Shown piece by piece: positions 1 to 10,516 of a stretch of 64,000 bases of DNA. Location of the stretch: contig QBVD01000041.1 in assembly GCA_003058525.1 (NCBI GenBank), positions 62,001 through 126,000 of the forward strand. The letters are read 5' to 3'. The position numbers were made by a program, and so were the translations under genes. Position 1 is the stretch's first letter. Each line of letters starts with the position of its first letter. This DNA is from a gamma proteobacterium symbiont of Ctena orbiculata. Lineage in GTDB: Bacteria; Pseudomonadota; Gammaproteobacteria; Chromatiales; Chromatiaceae. The notes below the pieces were generated by a model. That model had not been told where the DNA came from. It made no database searches and saw nothing but the letters and a program-made list of their open reading frames with translations.

Positions 1-1922
1 TGCTCGGCAATGTCCGCCGCCGCAACCCGCAGCCTGTTACTCTGCGCGAAGAGACGCAGCAACTCCATCTGGCTCTCCAGGTCATCCTCATCGATACGGG
101 CAAGCTGATCCGCCAATTCCACATTGAGTTCAGCACGCTTCAGCGGGGAGTAGAGCCGCCTTGGATCGAGCAGTTCATCCAACAGGATAGGGTGCCGGGT
201 CAGCATATTGGCAACCCAGGGGCTGACCGCCGTCAGCTTGACCAATTGTGAGAGTACCAATGGATTCTCAACCAACAGCGCGATGTAGGCGGTACGCTGG
301 GCGATCGCTTCGAGCAGGCCGGTCACCCTATGCAGTGTATCGTCAGCCCACTCCGATTGCCCCACAGCCTCCAGCAGCAACGGCATCAATTGATCGAGTC
401 GCTCCCGTCCCTTGGTACTCAATCGACGGTAGGCATGGCTGCCACGAAATGTATGCAACTGACGTAACGCCTGTTCACTATTACTGAAGCCTGCCGCCCG
501 CAGGGCTTCAATCGCCTGCTCTTGATCGACACTATCGTGCCAGACCCCGGTAAGTGGTTGAGTCTCCTCGTCACTCGATGTCTGCGGCGCGGCGAACACC
601 ATATCGAAGTGTCCCTGAACGCGTCTGCGGTAGTGCTCAAGCTGGCTGGAGAAGTCATCCCAGCAGGCATATCCCATGGATCGGGCCAAGCGCAGCCTGC
701 CTACTTCATCCGCCGGCAGGAGATGGATCTGCCTGTCCTGCCATGCCTGCAGGCGATTCTCCACCAGGCGCAGGTACCGGTAGGATTCACTCAACTCCTG
801 CACCGCATATTCCGGCAACAGTCCCCGCTCCTGCAGGCATTGCAGCACAAGCAGGATAGGCCTGATCTGGAGCTCCTTATCCCGGCCACCGCGAATCAGC
901 TGAAAGGCCTGACCGATGAACTCAATCTCACGAATACCACCGGGACCAAGCTTGATATTGGCCTCCATGCCTTTTTTATGCAGCTCATTGCTGATCAACT
1001 GCTTCATCTCGCGCAGGGATTCAATCGCTCCAAAATCGAGATATCGACGGTAGACGAAGGGGCGCAACAGGGCCATCAACTCATCCCCGGCACGCGAATC
1101 ACCCGCCACTACACGCGCCTTGATCATGGCATAGCGTTCCCACTCCCGCCCTTGCGAGCCATAGTAACTCTCCATGGCGGCAAAACTCATGGCAAGGGGC
1201 CCGACACTGCCAAAGGGACGCAGCCGGGTATCCACCCTGAATACAAAACCGTCACCCGTATGATTGTCCAACACCTGGACCAGACGCTGGCAGAGGCGGA
1301 TAAAAAACTGCTCATTGGTGAATTGCCGTACACCATCGGTTTGTCCGCCTTCCGGATAGGCGAAGATCAGATCGATATCTGAGGATAGATTGAGCTCCCT
1401 GGCACCCAGTTTACCCATTCCGAGGACCACCAGCGATTGCGCTTCACCCTCCCGATTTCGAGGTGTACCCATCTGATCACAAAACCAGGCATAGAGCTTC
1501 TGCAGCGCCCGATCGATACAACTGTCCGCCAGTGCGGAAAGATCCTCCAAAGTTTCATCCAGAGGCGCCAATCTGGCAAGATCCCGCCAGATTATGCGCA
1601 CCATTTGACGGCGACGAAATTCTCTGAGTGTTTGTGAAAGCCCCGTTTCATCGCTGACACTCTCCAATGCGAGCGCAAGACGCTGCGACATTTCACCTTC
1701 ACTGAGGGAACGCTTCAGATCCCCATCTCGATAAAGATCCGGCAGCAATTCCAAATAACGCAGCGCACACTGCACCACATAATCGCTTGCCTCCCAGACC
1801 TTCAGCGCAGCATGATGAAATTCGGCCTCCTGGGGTATCAGCAGTCCCGCTTCATTCAGTTTCTGCTGCCACTGCTGCCACTGTTTTTCTGTCTCTTGTT
1901 GCAGATTCACACGCAAACCCAT
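1..1922 (-). CDS. glnE: Bifunctional glutamine synthetase adenylyltransferase/adenylyl-removing enzyme (3' end outside window)
   Basis: Attaches AMP to glutamine synthetase and removes it, in response to PII. The window holds about the first 640 residues; the C-terminal adenylyltransferase part lies beyond base 1. The minus-strand frame is open from an ATG at 1922, with an in-frame TAG upstream at 1947-1949. The N-terminal nucleotidyltransferase motif GMGKLGARELNLSSDIDLIF, including the DxD metal site, is readable near residues 165-185 (about 1370-1430). The protein begins MGLRVNLQQETEKQWQQWQQ. I translated the ends and a middle segment and saw no stop or frameshift. Family assignment is firm; the missing part could not be checked. 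Confidence 0.93.
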   Translation of the reverse strand, partial: MGLRVNLQQETEKQWQQWQQKLNEAGLLIPQEAEFHHAALKVWEASDYVVQCALRYLELLPDLYRDGDLKRSLSEGEMSQRLALALESVSDETGLSQTLREFRRRQMVRIIWRDLARLAPLDETLEDLSALADSCIDRALQKLYAWFCDQMGTPRNREGEAQSLVVLGMGKLGARELNLSSDIDLIFAYPEGGQTDGVRQFTNEQFFIRLCQRLVQVLDNHTGDGFVFRVDTRLRPFGSVGPLAMSFAAMESYYGSQGREWERYAMIKARVVAGDSRAGDELMALLRPFVYRRYLDFGAIESLREMKQLISNELHKKGMEANIKLGPGGIREIEFIGQAFQLIRGGRDKELQIRPILLVLQCLQERGLLPEYAVQELSESYRYLRLVENRLQAWQDRQIHLLPADEVGRLRLARSMGYACWDDFSSQLEHYRRRVQGHFDMVFAAPQTSSDEETQPLTGVWHDSVDQEQAIEALRAAGFSNSEQALRQLHTFRGSHAYRRLSTKGRERLDQLMPLLLEAVGQSEWADDTLHRVTGLLEAIAQRTAYIALLVENPLVLSQLVKLTAVSPWVANMLTRHPILLDELLDPRRLYSPLKRAELNVELADQLARIDEDDLESQMELLRLFAQSNRLRVAAADIAE

Positions 1923-2118
1923 GTCAGATTCAGGGTGGTAATGTTTCTATCATCCAATACTTCACAGGGTATCATCCGGTCATCTCTCGATACTTACTGA
2001 TTTTACCCGTGCTTATTCCCACTGTTTTGCCAGTCTAACAGTTTTTTTCCGGCTTAATGTTACGGAATCCCTGATTGGATCAGAGCTTCCTTAAGTGGAA
2101 TCATGAGACTCCGCTCCC

Positions 2119-2144
2119 AGGGCCTGTCAACACTGATCCAAATC
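2119..2144. repeat. Decayed end of the MITE found intact at 42670-42940
   Basis: About 22 of 26 bases match the terminal repeat of the 42.7-kb element (AGGGCCTGTcAACACTgATC, differences in lower case). No partner end is seen nearby, so this is probably a solo relic. It lies just upstream of the FMN-binding glutamate-synthase-like gene and argues against extending that reading frame upstream. Confidence 0.55.
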
Positions 2145-2203
2145 CAAGCCCCTCTCCGTTGCGTATAACAATTAGGCAATACACCATACAGTTGGTACCT
2201 GGG

Positions 2204-3721
2204 ATGGACTGGATCAGTTTCTTTTCAATGCAGGGTGTAGCGGCACTCTCAGCACTGTTTATCTTCGTCATCGGCTGTGCTGCATTGTTGGTTGTCATCC
2301 TGTTCATCATCGACCTCTCACAGACCAGGGACGCTATCCGTCATAATTTCCCGGTAATCGGCCGCTTTCGCTCCCTGTTCAACCGTCTGGGCGAGTTCTT
2401 CAGACAATATTTCTTTGCCATGGACAGGGAGGAGATGCCATTCAACCGGGCAGAACGGGAGTGGGTCTACCACTCCGCTGCGGGGGTCGACAATACCATC
2501 GCCTTCGGCTCCACCAAATCGCTGAATACGCCAGGCACGATCCTGTTCGTCAACACCCCGTTTCCCACCCTGGCAAGCGATGCCGCCCATGCACCGCCGG
2601 TGATCATTGGAGCCGGTTGCAGAGAGCCATACCGGACCGTTTCTCTGATCCACATATCCGGCATGAGTTATGGCGCCATCTCAATCCCGGCGGTTCGCGC
2701 CCTCTCTCGTGGGGCGAAACTGGCCGATTGCTGGCTGAATACCGGTGAAGGCGGTCTGTCACCCTATCATTTGGAAGGGGGCTGCGACCTGGTATTTCAG
2801 ATAGGCACCGCCAAATACGGTGTACGCGATCAAGCAGGCCGTTTCTGCAAGAAGAGGCTGACACAGATTGCAGCCATCCCCCGGATTAAGATGTTCGAGA
2901 TAAAACTCAGCCAGGGCGCCAAACCGGGCAAGGGCGGCATACTGCCGGGCAGGAAAGTCACTGAAGAGATCGCTGCGATACGCGGCATCCCGGTGGGCGA
3001 GGCTTCGATATCACCCAATCGTCATCCCGAGATCTCCAACTTTTCAGAGTTATTGGACTTTATCAATCTTGTGCGCGACCTCTCCGGCAAGCCGGTTGGT
3101 TTCAAGACCGTGGTCGGGACCCATACCTGGCTCGAAGAGATGTGCGAAAAGATACATCAATGTGGTATTGCCTGCGCACCGGACTTCATCACCATCGATG
3201 GTGGCGACGGTGGCACCGGTGCGGCACCGATGCCACTGATGGACAGTGTCGGGCTGCCCATCAAGGCGGCTTTGCCGAAAGTAGTCGATATCCTTCAACG
3301 ATATGGCCTGCGTGATCGAATCAAGGTGATCGCATCAGGCAAGTTGATCACGCCTTCGGAAACCGCCTGGGCATTCTGCGTTGGCGCGGATTTTGTCACA
3401 TCGGCACGTGGCTTTATGCTTGCAATGGGTTGCATCCAGGCCTTGAAGTGCAATAGAAACACCTGCCCCACGGGCATCACCACCCACAACAAGCGACTTC
3501 AGCGGGGACTCAATCCACAACAGAAGGCACAGCGAATAAAGAATTTTGTCGATAAGATTCACTATGGCAGCGGGCTGATCGCTCACTCATGCGGCGTACC
3601 TCATCCACGGGCGCTTCGGCGCCACCATTGTCAGATTATTCAGGCCAATACTCAGCCCATCCCGCTCGATAAGCTCTATCCATACCAGCAAACAGCAGCG
3701 TTGTATCGCACCGATATTTAA
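2204..3721 (+). CDS. Membrane-anchored FMN-binding glutamate synthase-like protein
   Basis: Resembles the FMN/iron-sulfur catalytic domain of the glutamate synthase large subunit, but stands alone without amidotransferase or GltD. One hydrophobic segment (about residues 8-40, LFIFVIGCAALLVVILFII) is followed by the barrel with GGDGGTGAAP and a Cys motif CNRNTCPTGITTHNKRL like the GltB cluster loop. The ATG at 2204 gives 505 aa. The open frame extends to a TTG at 2075, but that stretch contains a MITE relic, so the shorter start is preferred; neither start has a strong Shine-Dalgarno. Substrate unknown; such stand-alone proteins are usually annotated only by family. It is a single gene converging on a chemoreceptor. 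Confidence 0.85.
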   Translation: MDWISFFSMQGVAALSALFIFVIGCAALLVVILFIIDLSQTRDAIRHNFPVIGRFRSLFNRLGEFFRQYFFAMDREEMPFNRAEREWVYHSAAGVDNTIAFGSTKSLNTPGTILFVNTPFPTLASDAAHAPPVIIGAGCREPYRTVSLIHISGMSYGAISIPAVRALSRGAKLADCWLNTGEGGLSPYHLEGGCDLVFQIGTAKYGVRDQAGRFCKKRLTQIAAIPRIKMFEIKLSQGAKPGKGGILPGRKVTEEIAAIRGIPVGEASISPNRHPEISNFSELLDFINLVRDLSGKPVGFKTVVGTHTWLEEMCEKIHQCGIACAPDFITIDGGDGGTGAAPMPLMDSVGLPIKAALPKVVDILQRYGLRDRIKVIASGKLITPSETAWAFCVGADFVTSARGFMLAMGCIQALKCNRNTCPTGITTHNKRLQRGLNPQQKAQRIKNFVDKIHYGSGLIAHSCGVPHPRALRRHHCQIIQANTQPIPLDKLYPYQQTAALYRTDI

Positions 3722-3728
3722 ATGACAA

Positions 3729-3763
3729 GGCCCGCTGAGCAGGCAAAGATGTCTCAGCGGGCC
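3729..3763. terminator. GC-rich hairpin between converging genes
   Basis: Perfect 11-bp stem GGCCCGCTGAG / CTCAGCGGGCC with a 13-nt loop, lying between the converging ends of the glutamate synthase-like gene and the chemoreceptor gene. It lacks a clear T tract on either side, so it may be a weak or Rho-assisted bidirectional terminator. Confidence 0.55.
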
Positions 3764-3779
3764 AGGTTGTATACAAAGA

Positions 3780-6044
3780 TCAGTTCAGCTTGCTTTGAAT
3801 GGTCTGCATCATGCGTACGATCTCTTCAGAGAGGGGACCAACCCGCTGATACTCCCTCTCGGCAGCCTGCATATCACCCCTGTCCTTGAGGTCGGCTATA
3901 CGCTTGATCAGTTCATGCAGCTCTCTGTGCGGCTTTTCTATCTGGTTTATTTCGCTGATATGGGACAGCTCTTTACGCCCCACATTCTCGTACCAGACGC
4001 CAAAACCGCAAGCCTTGTGATTATAGGCGACCCGCTCATCCAGAGACCCTTTACCATCCAGAAAACCCCGCAGTTTGGTCTTCCAGCTCAGATGCGCGGC
4101 CATCGCCTGCTGCAGCTGATTGGAGTGAGCATCCCCGGTATTGAAATCCGACAACAACTTACCCAGCAGGTCGACCTCTTTCGACATCGCCTCACTCGCA
4201 TCATAACTCTTGGCCGAATCCTGGGAGGTCGCTTCCGCCACATGGGTAATGTCGACGATATTGCGATTGATATCCTCCGCCACCGCACTCTGCTCCTCGG
4301 CTGCGGTTGCAATCTGGGAGCTCATCTGAGAGATGGTATCGACGACCCGGGTTATCTCCTCGAGGGCCTCATGCGCACGACCGGCCTGGTCGACACTATC
4401 GGCAGCCTGTTGTTGACTGGTCTCCATGACCGTGACCGTCTCTCTGACACCTGTCTGCAGGCTTTCGATCATCTCCTGGATCTCCTCGGTGGAGTCCTGA
4501 GTGCGTTTGGCCAGGGTCCTGACTTCATCGGCCACCACGGCAAAACCCCGTCCCTGCTCGCCGGCACGGGCCGCCTCAATGGCTGCATTCAATGCCAGCA
4601 GGTTGGTCTGGTCCGCGATTCCGCGTATGACGTCGAGCACCGATCCGATTCGTTCACTGTCCTTCTCTACATGCTGCACCGTCTCTACCGCCCTGCCCAC
4701 TTCGGAAGCCAGAGAATCGATGCTGCTGGTAACTGCATTCACCACGTCCCGTCCGCTGTTGGCCTGCTGGTCGGCCTGCCGTGCAGCCTCTGCAGTCTGG
4801 GTGGTATTCTGCGCCACTTCATGCACGGTCGCCGACATCTCTGTCATCGCCGTCGCCACCTGCGTTGTCTGCTCGTGCTGTTTGGTGATGCCGTCCCGGG
4901 TATGCTCGGCGAGGGTGGCGAAATCACCAATCCGGATACTCAGATTCGCTGTCGCATTGGAGACCTTCTTGATCATTCCCTCGGTCTTGTCGGCAAAAAG
5001 ATTATAGGCCCGTGAAAGCCGCGTTACCTCGTCAGATCCCGACTCGTCCATGCGTACGGTAAGATCACCTTCAGCAGAGGCAATACCTTCCATCGCTACG
5101 GCGGCATCGCAAATCGGTTTCACCACACCACGACTGATCAGCCACACCATCGACCCGATCAGCAATACGGAGAGCAGACCCAATCCCATCACCATCATCA
5201 TCAGATTCGACATGGAGTCCGCGAAATAGCTACGATCTTTTGCCAGCACCAATACACCGATGGACTCACCTGAGTAGTTCTTTACCGGTGCCGCATAGTA
5301 GGCGACAGGCTTGCCGTCGAGTTCGCCCTTGTCGAAAATGTGCTTGTCGGCACCCAAACTCTTCAGCTGCTGCATAGCGACAAGCTCATTCCCCGCCATG
5401 GTGGTGGCAAACCTATCCATCGTGCCGTTGCGGTTGATGTAGAGCTCCATGTCGATCTCATGACTTTTGGAGTACTCGTCGAAAAAAGACTGGCCGAAAG
5501 ACATGCCGAACTCCACGGTCCCTACATGCTGACCATCATGACTGACAGGCACCAATCCCCGCACACCGAGACCGGCAACACCCACCTCCAGGCCCTGTAT
5601 CGCCTTTTTATTCTTATTACCTTCCACCACGGTGAAACGGAAAGAGGAAAGATCATCGCCAAACTTGGCCGGCTTGTGAACCCTCAGAAAAGAGGTGGCC
5701 GGCGGTTCATGAAACTGAAACTGTCGCACGCCATACTCTTTTTTCAATACCTGGAAACCAGGCACGAAGAGCTGTTCCAGCGCGGCGCGGTCACGATTGG
5801 CGAAATAGCTCTGAACCTCTGGAATACTGGCAACCAAGGCACTCATCGCCTTGGCGAGACGCCCTTCAGACTCGATCCCTGCCACTACGGTTTTAAAGAT
5901 CTCCTGCATCTCATTCTCTTCCGCCGAGTGCAGTGCACCACCCATGAAGTTAAAGGCGGCCGAGAGGGTAATCGCAAGAACGATAATAACAGCCAGGACT
6001 GTAGCAACGACAAACCGCGGTGTGATACCTATATTCCTGAACAT
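3780..6044 (-). CDS. Methyl-accepting chemotaxis protein with periplasmic Cache-type sensor and C-terminal CZB domain
   Basis: 754 aa. TM1 at about 10-32, a periplasmic Cache-like sensor to about 280, TM2 ([20 protein letters not shown]), HAMP, then the coiled-coil signalling domain with the conserved tip [20 protein letters not shown]. The last 110 residues are a chemoreceptor zinc-binding (CZB) domain: the Cys lies in [11 protein letters not shown] near residue 678, with His in AHLSW and KPHRELH. CZB domains bind zinc and in characterised receptors sense zinc or oxidants. The periplasmic ligand cannot be told from sequence. A FliA-type promoter lies at 6107-6133, fitting co-expression with flagella. 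Monocistronic. Confidence 0.9.
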   Translation of the reverse strand: MFRNIGITPRFVVATVLAVIIVLAITLSAAFNFMGGALHSAEENEMQEIFKTVVAGIESEGRLAKAMSALVASIPEVQSYFANRDRAALEQLFVPGFQVLKKEYGVRQFQFHEPPATSFLRVHKPAKFGDDLSSFRFTVVEGNKNKKAIQGLEVGVAGLGVRGLVPVSHDGQHVGTVEFGMSFGQSFFDEYSKSHEIDMELYINRNGTMDRFATTMAGNELVAMQQLKSLGADKHIFDKGELDGKPVAYYAAPVKNYSGESIGVLVLAKDRSYFADSMSNLMMMVMGLGLLSVLLIGSMVWLISRGVVKPICDAAVAMEGIASAEGDLTVRMDESGSDEVTRLSRAYNLFADKTEGMIKKVSNATANLSIRIGDFATLAEHTRDGITKQHEQTTQVATAMTEMSATVHEVAQNTTQTAEAARQADQQANSGRDVVNAVTSSIDSLASEVGRAVETVQHVEKDSERIGSVLDVIRGIADQTNLLALNAAIEAARAGEQGRGFAVVADEVRTLAKRTQDSTEEIQEMIESLQTGVRETVTVMETSQQQAADSVDQAGRAHEALEEITRVVDTISQMSSQIATAAEEQSAVAEDINRNIVDITHVAEATSQDSAKSYDASEAMSKEVDLLGKLLSDFNTGDAHSNQLQQAMAAHLSWKTKLRGFLDGKGSLDERVAYNHKACGFGVWYENVGRKELSHISEINQIEKPHRELHELIKRIADLKDRGDMQAAEREYQRVGPLSEEIVRMMQTIQSKLN

Positions 6045-6106
6045 GACTTTTCCCCGATAGGAAGACGCATCCCTCCGTCAAAAATAAAAATCCTCAACCA
6101 ATACAG

Positions 6107-6133
6107 ATAACGGCACAAGCGGGAAAATATTTA
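6107..6133 (-). promoter_or_regulatory. Candidate sigma-28 (FliA) promoter of the CZB chemoreceptor
   Basis: On the minus strand TAAATATT-N11-GCCGTTAT, compared with consensus TAAAGTTT-N11-GCCGATAA: 12 of 16 matches at the exact spacing. It would start transcription about 55 nt upstream of the receptor ATG. Confidence 0.6.
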
Positions 6134-6145
6134 CTCGTACAATGC

Positions 6146-6180
6146 AAAAAGCCCCACGCCTGTAGGGGCGAGGGGCTTTT
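6146..6180 (-). terminator. Rho-independent terminator of groES-groEL
   Basis: Minus-strand stem AAAAGCCCC / GGGGCTTTTT with the T run on its 3' side, about 30 nt after the groEL stop. The symmetric A/T runs may let it work in both directions. Confidence 0.8.
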
Positions 6181-6207
6181 CGACAGGTTATCTGCCTGTG
6201 GGGCGGA

Positions 6208-7854
<1,647 letters not shown>

Positions 7855-7928
7855 TTAATTCCTTGGGTAAATGTTGAGAATCTTTACCAGGTCTTGCCTG
7901 TATCGTTCTGTGTTCGAAAGTTCAGGGA

Positions 7929-8219
7929 TTAGTCTTCGATCACACCCATGATGTCTTCTTCACGCATGACGAGAACTTCCTCACCACCCAACTTCACTTC
8001 AGTGCCGGAGTATTTGCCAAACAGCACCTTATCCCCGACCTTGACATCCAACGGCCGAGCCTCACCGCTATCGGTGACCTTACCGTTGCCGACAGCGAGT
8101 ATTTCACCAAGAACAGGTTTCTCGGTAGCTGCATCAGGGAGCACAATGCCACCCGGGCTGGTGCGCTCCTCTTCCATACGACGAACGATCACGCGATCGT
8201 GCAGCGGACGAATATTCAT
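7929..8219 (-). CDS. groS: Co-chaperonin GroES (Hsp10)
   Basis: 96 aa, typical length. Heptameric lid of GroEL. Shows the N-terminal strand [14 protein letters not shown], the mobile loop [15 protein letters not shown], and the C-terminal EEDIMGVIE. First gene of the groE operon; a sigma-70-like promoter (8316-8343) and a CIRCE element lie about 80-120 nt upstream. Confidence 0.98.
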   Translation of the reverse strand: MNIRPLHDRVIVRRMEEERTSPGGIVLPDAATEKPVLGEILAVGNGKVTDSGEARPLDVKVGDKVLFGKYSGTEVKLGGEEVLVMREEDIMGVIED

Positions 8220-8289
8220 CGACTGATTCTCCTCATTAAATGGTTTTTCTGAAAAATCGATATTGGGTTCTTGTTACCAGGCAAGGCTG

Positions 8290-8316
8290 TTAGCACTCAC
8301 CAGAACTGAGTGCTAA
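8290..8316. promoter_or_regulatory. CIRCE operator (HrcA binding site)
   Basis: Perfect consensus inverted repeat TTAGCACTC-N9-GAGTGCTAA, at and just downstream of the -10 box of the groES promoter, so bound HrcA would block initiation. CIRCE is the established target of the HrcA heat-shock repressor. No hrcA gene lies in this window, so one is predicted elsewhere in the genome. Confidence 0.95.
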
Positions 8317-8343
8317 TAATAGAGGGAAAAAGCTGTTAGTCAA
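8316..8343 (-). promoter_or_regulatory. Sigma-70-type promoter of groES-groEL
   Basis: Minus strand TTGACT (8338-8343), 16-nt spacer, TATTAT (8316-8321), abutting the CIRCE operator. Confidence 0.75.
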
Positions 8344-8454
8344 GGCTGCCTGAGGAGATTTTTAGCGGCAGATTGCCACCTATCCAGCACGTTTAGCCTA
8401 ATCTGTGTGATAATTACCGTATTTACACTACAGCTATACAACAAGAGGCAGATC

Positions 8455-8883
8455 ATGAGGCAAGCCAAACAGGGTGATACCGTCCGCATCCACTACACCG
8501 GCACACTGGATGACGGAACCCAATTCGATTCTTCGGTAGATCGGGAGCCATTCGAATTCACCCTTGGCGAGAAAGCGGTGATCCCCGGTTTCGAAACGGG
8601 CGTGGAGGGTATGCAGGTTGGCGACCAGAAGTCGATCCATATTCCCGCTGATGATGCCTATGGTCAGCGTAACGACGCCCTCATCGAGAAGGTTCCACTG
8701 GAGCACTTCCCCGATGATCTGAATATCGAGGTGGGCATGCATCTTCAGGCGCAAAGCCCGAATGGTGAACATTTCAATGTGGTTGTTACCGCTCTCAGCG
8801 ACAAGGATGCGACGATCGACGGTAATCACCCGCTGGCAGGAGAAGCACTGAACTTCGATCTTGAACTGCTGGAAATCGTGTAA
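8455..8883 (+). CDS. FKBP-type peptidyl-prolyl isomerase, SlyD-like
   Basis: 142 aa. Cis-trans prolyl isomerase/chaperone of the SlyD/FkpB branch: FKBP halves GDTVRIHYTGTLDDGTQFDSS and ALNFDLELLEI enclose an insert-in-flap domain (about residues 70-120). It lacks the His/Cys-rich metal-binding tail of E. coli SlyD. The ATG at 8455 is chosen because AAGAGGCA lies just upstream and the family start aligns there. Single gene, divergent from groES. Confidence 0.9.
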   Translation: MRQAKQGDTVRIHYTGTLDDGTQFDSSVDREPFEFTLGEKAVIPGFETGVEGMQVGDQKSIHIPADDAYGQRNDALIEKVPLEHFPDDLNIEVGMHLQAQSPNGEHFNVVVTALSDKDATIDGNHPLAGEALNFDLELLEIV

Positions 8884-8954
8884 CCTACAGGTTTATTACA
8901 CGTACAACCAGTGTCTTTAACAATTTAAATAAAGCGTGAGACTGGGAGGCTGAT

Positions 8955-9773
8955 ATGGCTGAATCGAAAAAAAAGGCACCAAGCAAAAAACCAAAAAAAA
9001 TCAACAACAAAGTATATGAAAAGGAGCTGTTCAAACTGCAGCTCGAACTTGTCAAACTTCAGGAGTGGATCAAACATAAAGGCCTGAAAGTCGTTGTCAT
9101 CTTCGAGGGTCGGGATGCGGCCGGAAAGGGCGGCGTGATAAAGCGGATCACCCAACACCTCAGTCCGCGTATCTGCCCCGTGGTCGCCCTGCCCGCCCCC
9201 ACGGAAAGGGAACAGACCCAGTGGTATTTCCAACGCTACGTACCTCATCTGCCCGCTGCCGGCGAGATGGCGCTGTTCGACCGCAGTTGGTACAACCGGG
9301 CAGGCGTCGAGAAGGTGATGGGATTCTGTAGCGAGGATGAATATCAGGAATTCATGCGTTCCTGCCCAGAGTTTGAGCGCATGTTGGTACGTTCCGGCAT
9401 CATCCTCATCAAATACTGGTTCTCCGTATCCGATGAGGAGCAGGAGCGAAGATTCCAAAGCAGACTGGAAGAACCTCTCAAGCGCTGGAAGTTGAGTCCG
9501 ATGGATCTTGAGTCCCGTTCCCGTTGGCTGGAATATTCAAAAGCAAAAGATGAGATGTTTGCCCACACCGATATCAAACAGGCACCCTGGTATGTGGTGA
9601 ACTCCGATATCAAGAAACACGCCCGGCTGAACTGTATCGCCCATCTCTTAAGCATGATCCCCTACAAGGATTTGACCCCCGAACCTATCGAACTTCCTCA
9701 TCGCGCCCCCGATGTAGGTTACGTAAGGCCACCGATCACCGACCAGACATTTGTCCCGGAAATCTATCCCTAA
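8955..9773 (+). CDS. ppk2: Polyphosphate kinase 2 (PPK2)
   Basis: 272 aa. Transfers phosphate between polyphosphate and nucleotides; this size and architecture fit the one-domain PPK2 group that mainly phosphorylates nucleoside diphosphates. Walker A GRDAAGKGG near residue 52, Walker B region ALFDRSWYNR, and the lid SPMDLESRSRW. The N-terminal 20 residues are Lys-rich (SKKKAPSKKPKKINNK). The Shine-Dalgarno is GGGAGG before the ATG. Polyphosphate turnover beside glycogen phosphorylase elsewhere in the window fits a storage-polymer lifestyle. Confidence 0.93.
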   Translation: MAESKKKAPSKKPKKINNKVYEKELFKLQLELVKLQEWIKHKGLKVVVIFEGRDAAGKGGVIKRITQHLSPRICPVVALPAPTEREQTQWYFQRYVPHLPAAGEMALFDRSWYNRAGVEKVMGFCSEDEYQEFMRSCPEFERMLVRSGIILIKYWFSVSDEEQERRFQSRLEEPLKRWKLSPMDLESRSRWLEYSKAKDEMFAHTDIKQAPWYVVNSDIKKHARLNCIAHLLSMIPYKDLTPEPIELPHRAPDVGYVRPPITDQTFVPEIYP

Positions 9774-9788
9774 CCGGCAATCCGATCC

Positions 9789-9810
9789 CATCCCGGCACA
9801 CGCCGGGATG
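9789..9810. terminator. Hairpin after ppk2
   Basis: Perfect 9-bp stem CATCCCGGC-ACAC-GCCGGGATG between the converging ppk2 and fxsA genes. No long T run follows, so intrinsic termination is uncertain. Confidence 0.5.
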
Positions 9811-9822
9811 TGTTAGGGCCTG

Positions 9823-10275
9823 TTATTCATCATCCTCGCGCTTGAATTCACCTTCGATCACCCGCTTCTCCGGGCTTCTGTTCGATCCATTGGGCGGCGG
9901 TCCCGCCGGACCCATGACACCACCCTGTTGCAATCCCAATGTAATCAACCATCGCCGTACGGGGGGAACCAGAAACACAAAACCCACCACATCGGTGATA
10001 AAACCCGGGAGCAGCAACAGAAATCCACACACCAGCAATACCGCACCCTCCATCATCTCAAAGGCCGGCACTTCCCCGCGATCCATCGAGCCACGCACTT
10101 TGGAGAGGGTTGAAAAGCCCTGTGTTCGCACCATCCAACCACCGAGCAAAGCAGTAAAAACAGTCAGGAAAATCGTCGAAAAAGCACCGATCTGGGAACC
10201 CACCTCGATAAGAAAGTAGAGCTCCACCAGCGGAACGCCTACAAACAACAGCAAAAAGAGTAACAGAGGATTCAT
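9823..10275 (-). CDS. fxsA: FxsA family membrane protein
   Basis: About 150 aa. Cytoplasmic membrane protein with the family start MNPLLLFLLLFVGVPLVELYFLI, several hydrophobic segments in the first 115 residues (GAFSTIFLTVFTALLGGWMV; VLLVCGFLLLLPGFITDVVG) and a short charged tail. E. coli FxsA, when overproduced, relieves F-plasmid exclusion of phage T7; the normal role is unclear. The start at 10275 follows family alignment; an upstream ATG at 10308 has a better GGAG and is possible. Confidence 0.85.
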   Translation of the reverse strand: MNPLLLFLLLFVGVPLVELYFLIEVGSQIGAFSTIFLTVFTALLGGWMVRTQGFSTLSKVRGSMDRGEVPAFEMMEGAVLLVCGFLLLLPGFITDVVGFVFLVPPVRRWLITLGLQQGGVMGPAGPPPNGSNRSPEKRVIEGEFKREDDE

Positions 10276-10516
10276 AACGGGAGAGCTTACGCGGGGAGCC
10301 AGGCCCATACAAGACTCCATGCCTGTTAGTCGGACTCACCTTGCCGACAGACCATATTGCTCTGCACAAGGGTTGAATCAGCTTGAATTCAGCGCTCTGG
10401 GGGCAATTGATTTCGAAAAATATTCATGTTCTTATCAAACTTGACGACATAAAGAAACCAGAGTGCAATTGCACAATTCAAGCTATTATTATTATCTGTT
10501 CGTTAAAGGGAAAGTG

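Noticed and set aside
2075-2203. Upstream extension of the FMN glutamate-synthase-like gene to a TTG
   Set aside because: The extension contains a MITE-end relic and does not resemble the family N terminus.
9812-9824. AGGGCCTGTTA as another MITE end next to fxsA
   Set aside because: Only 11 bases match and no further similarity or partner end is seen; may be chance.
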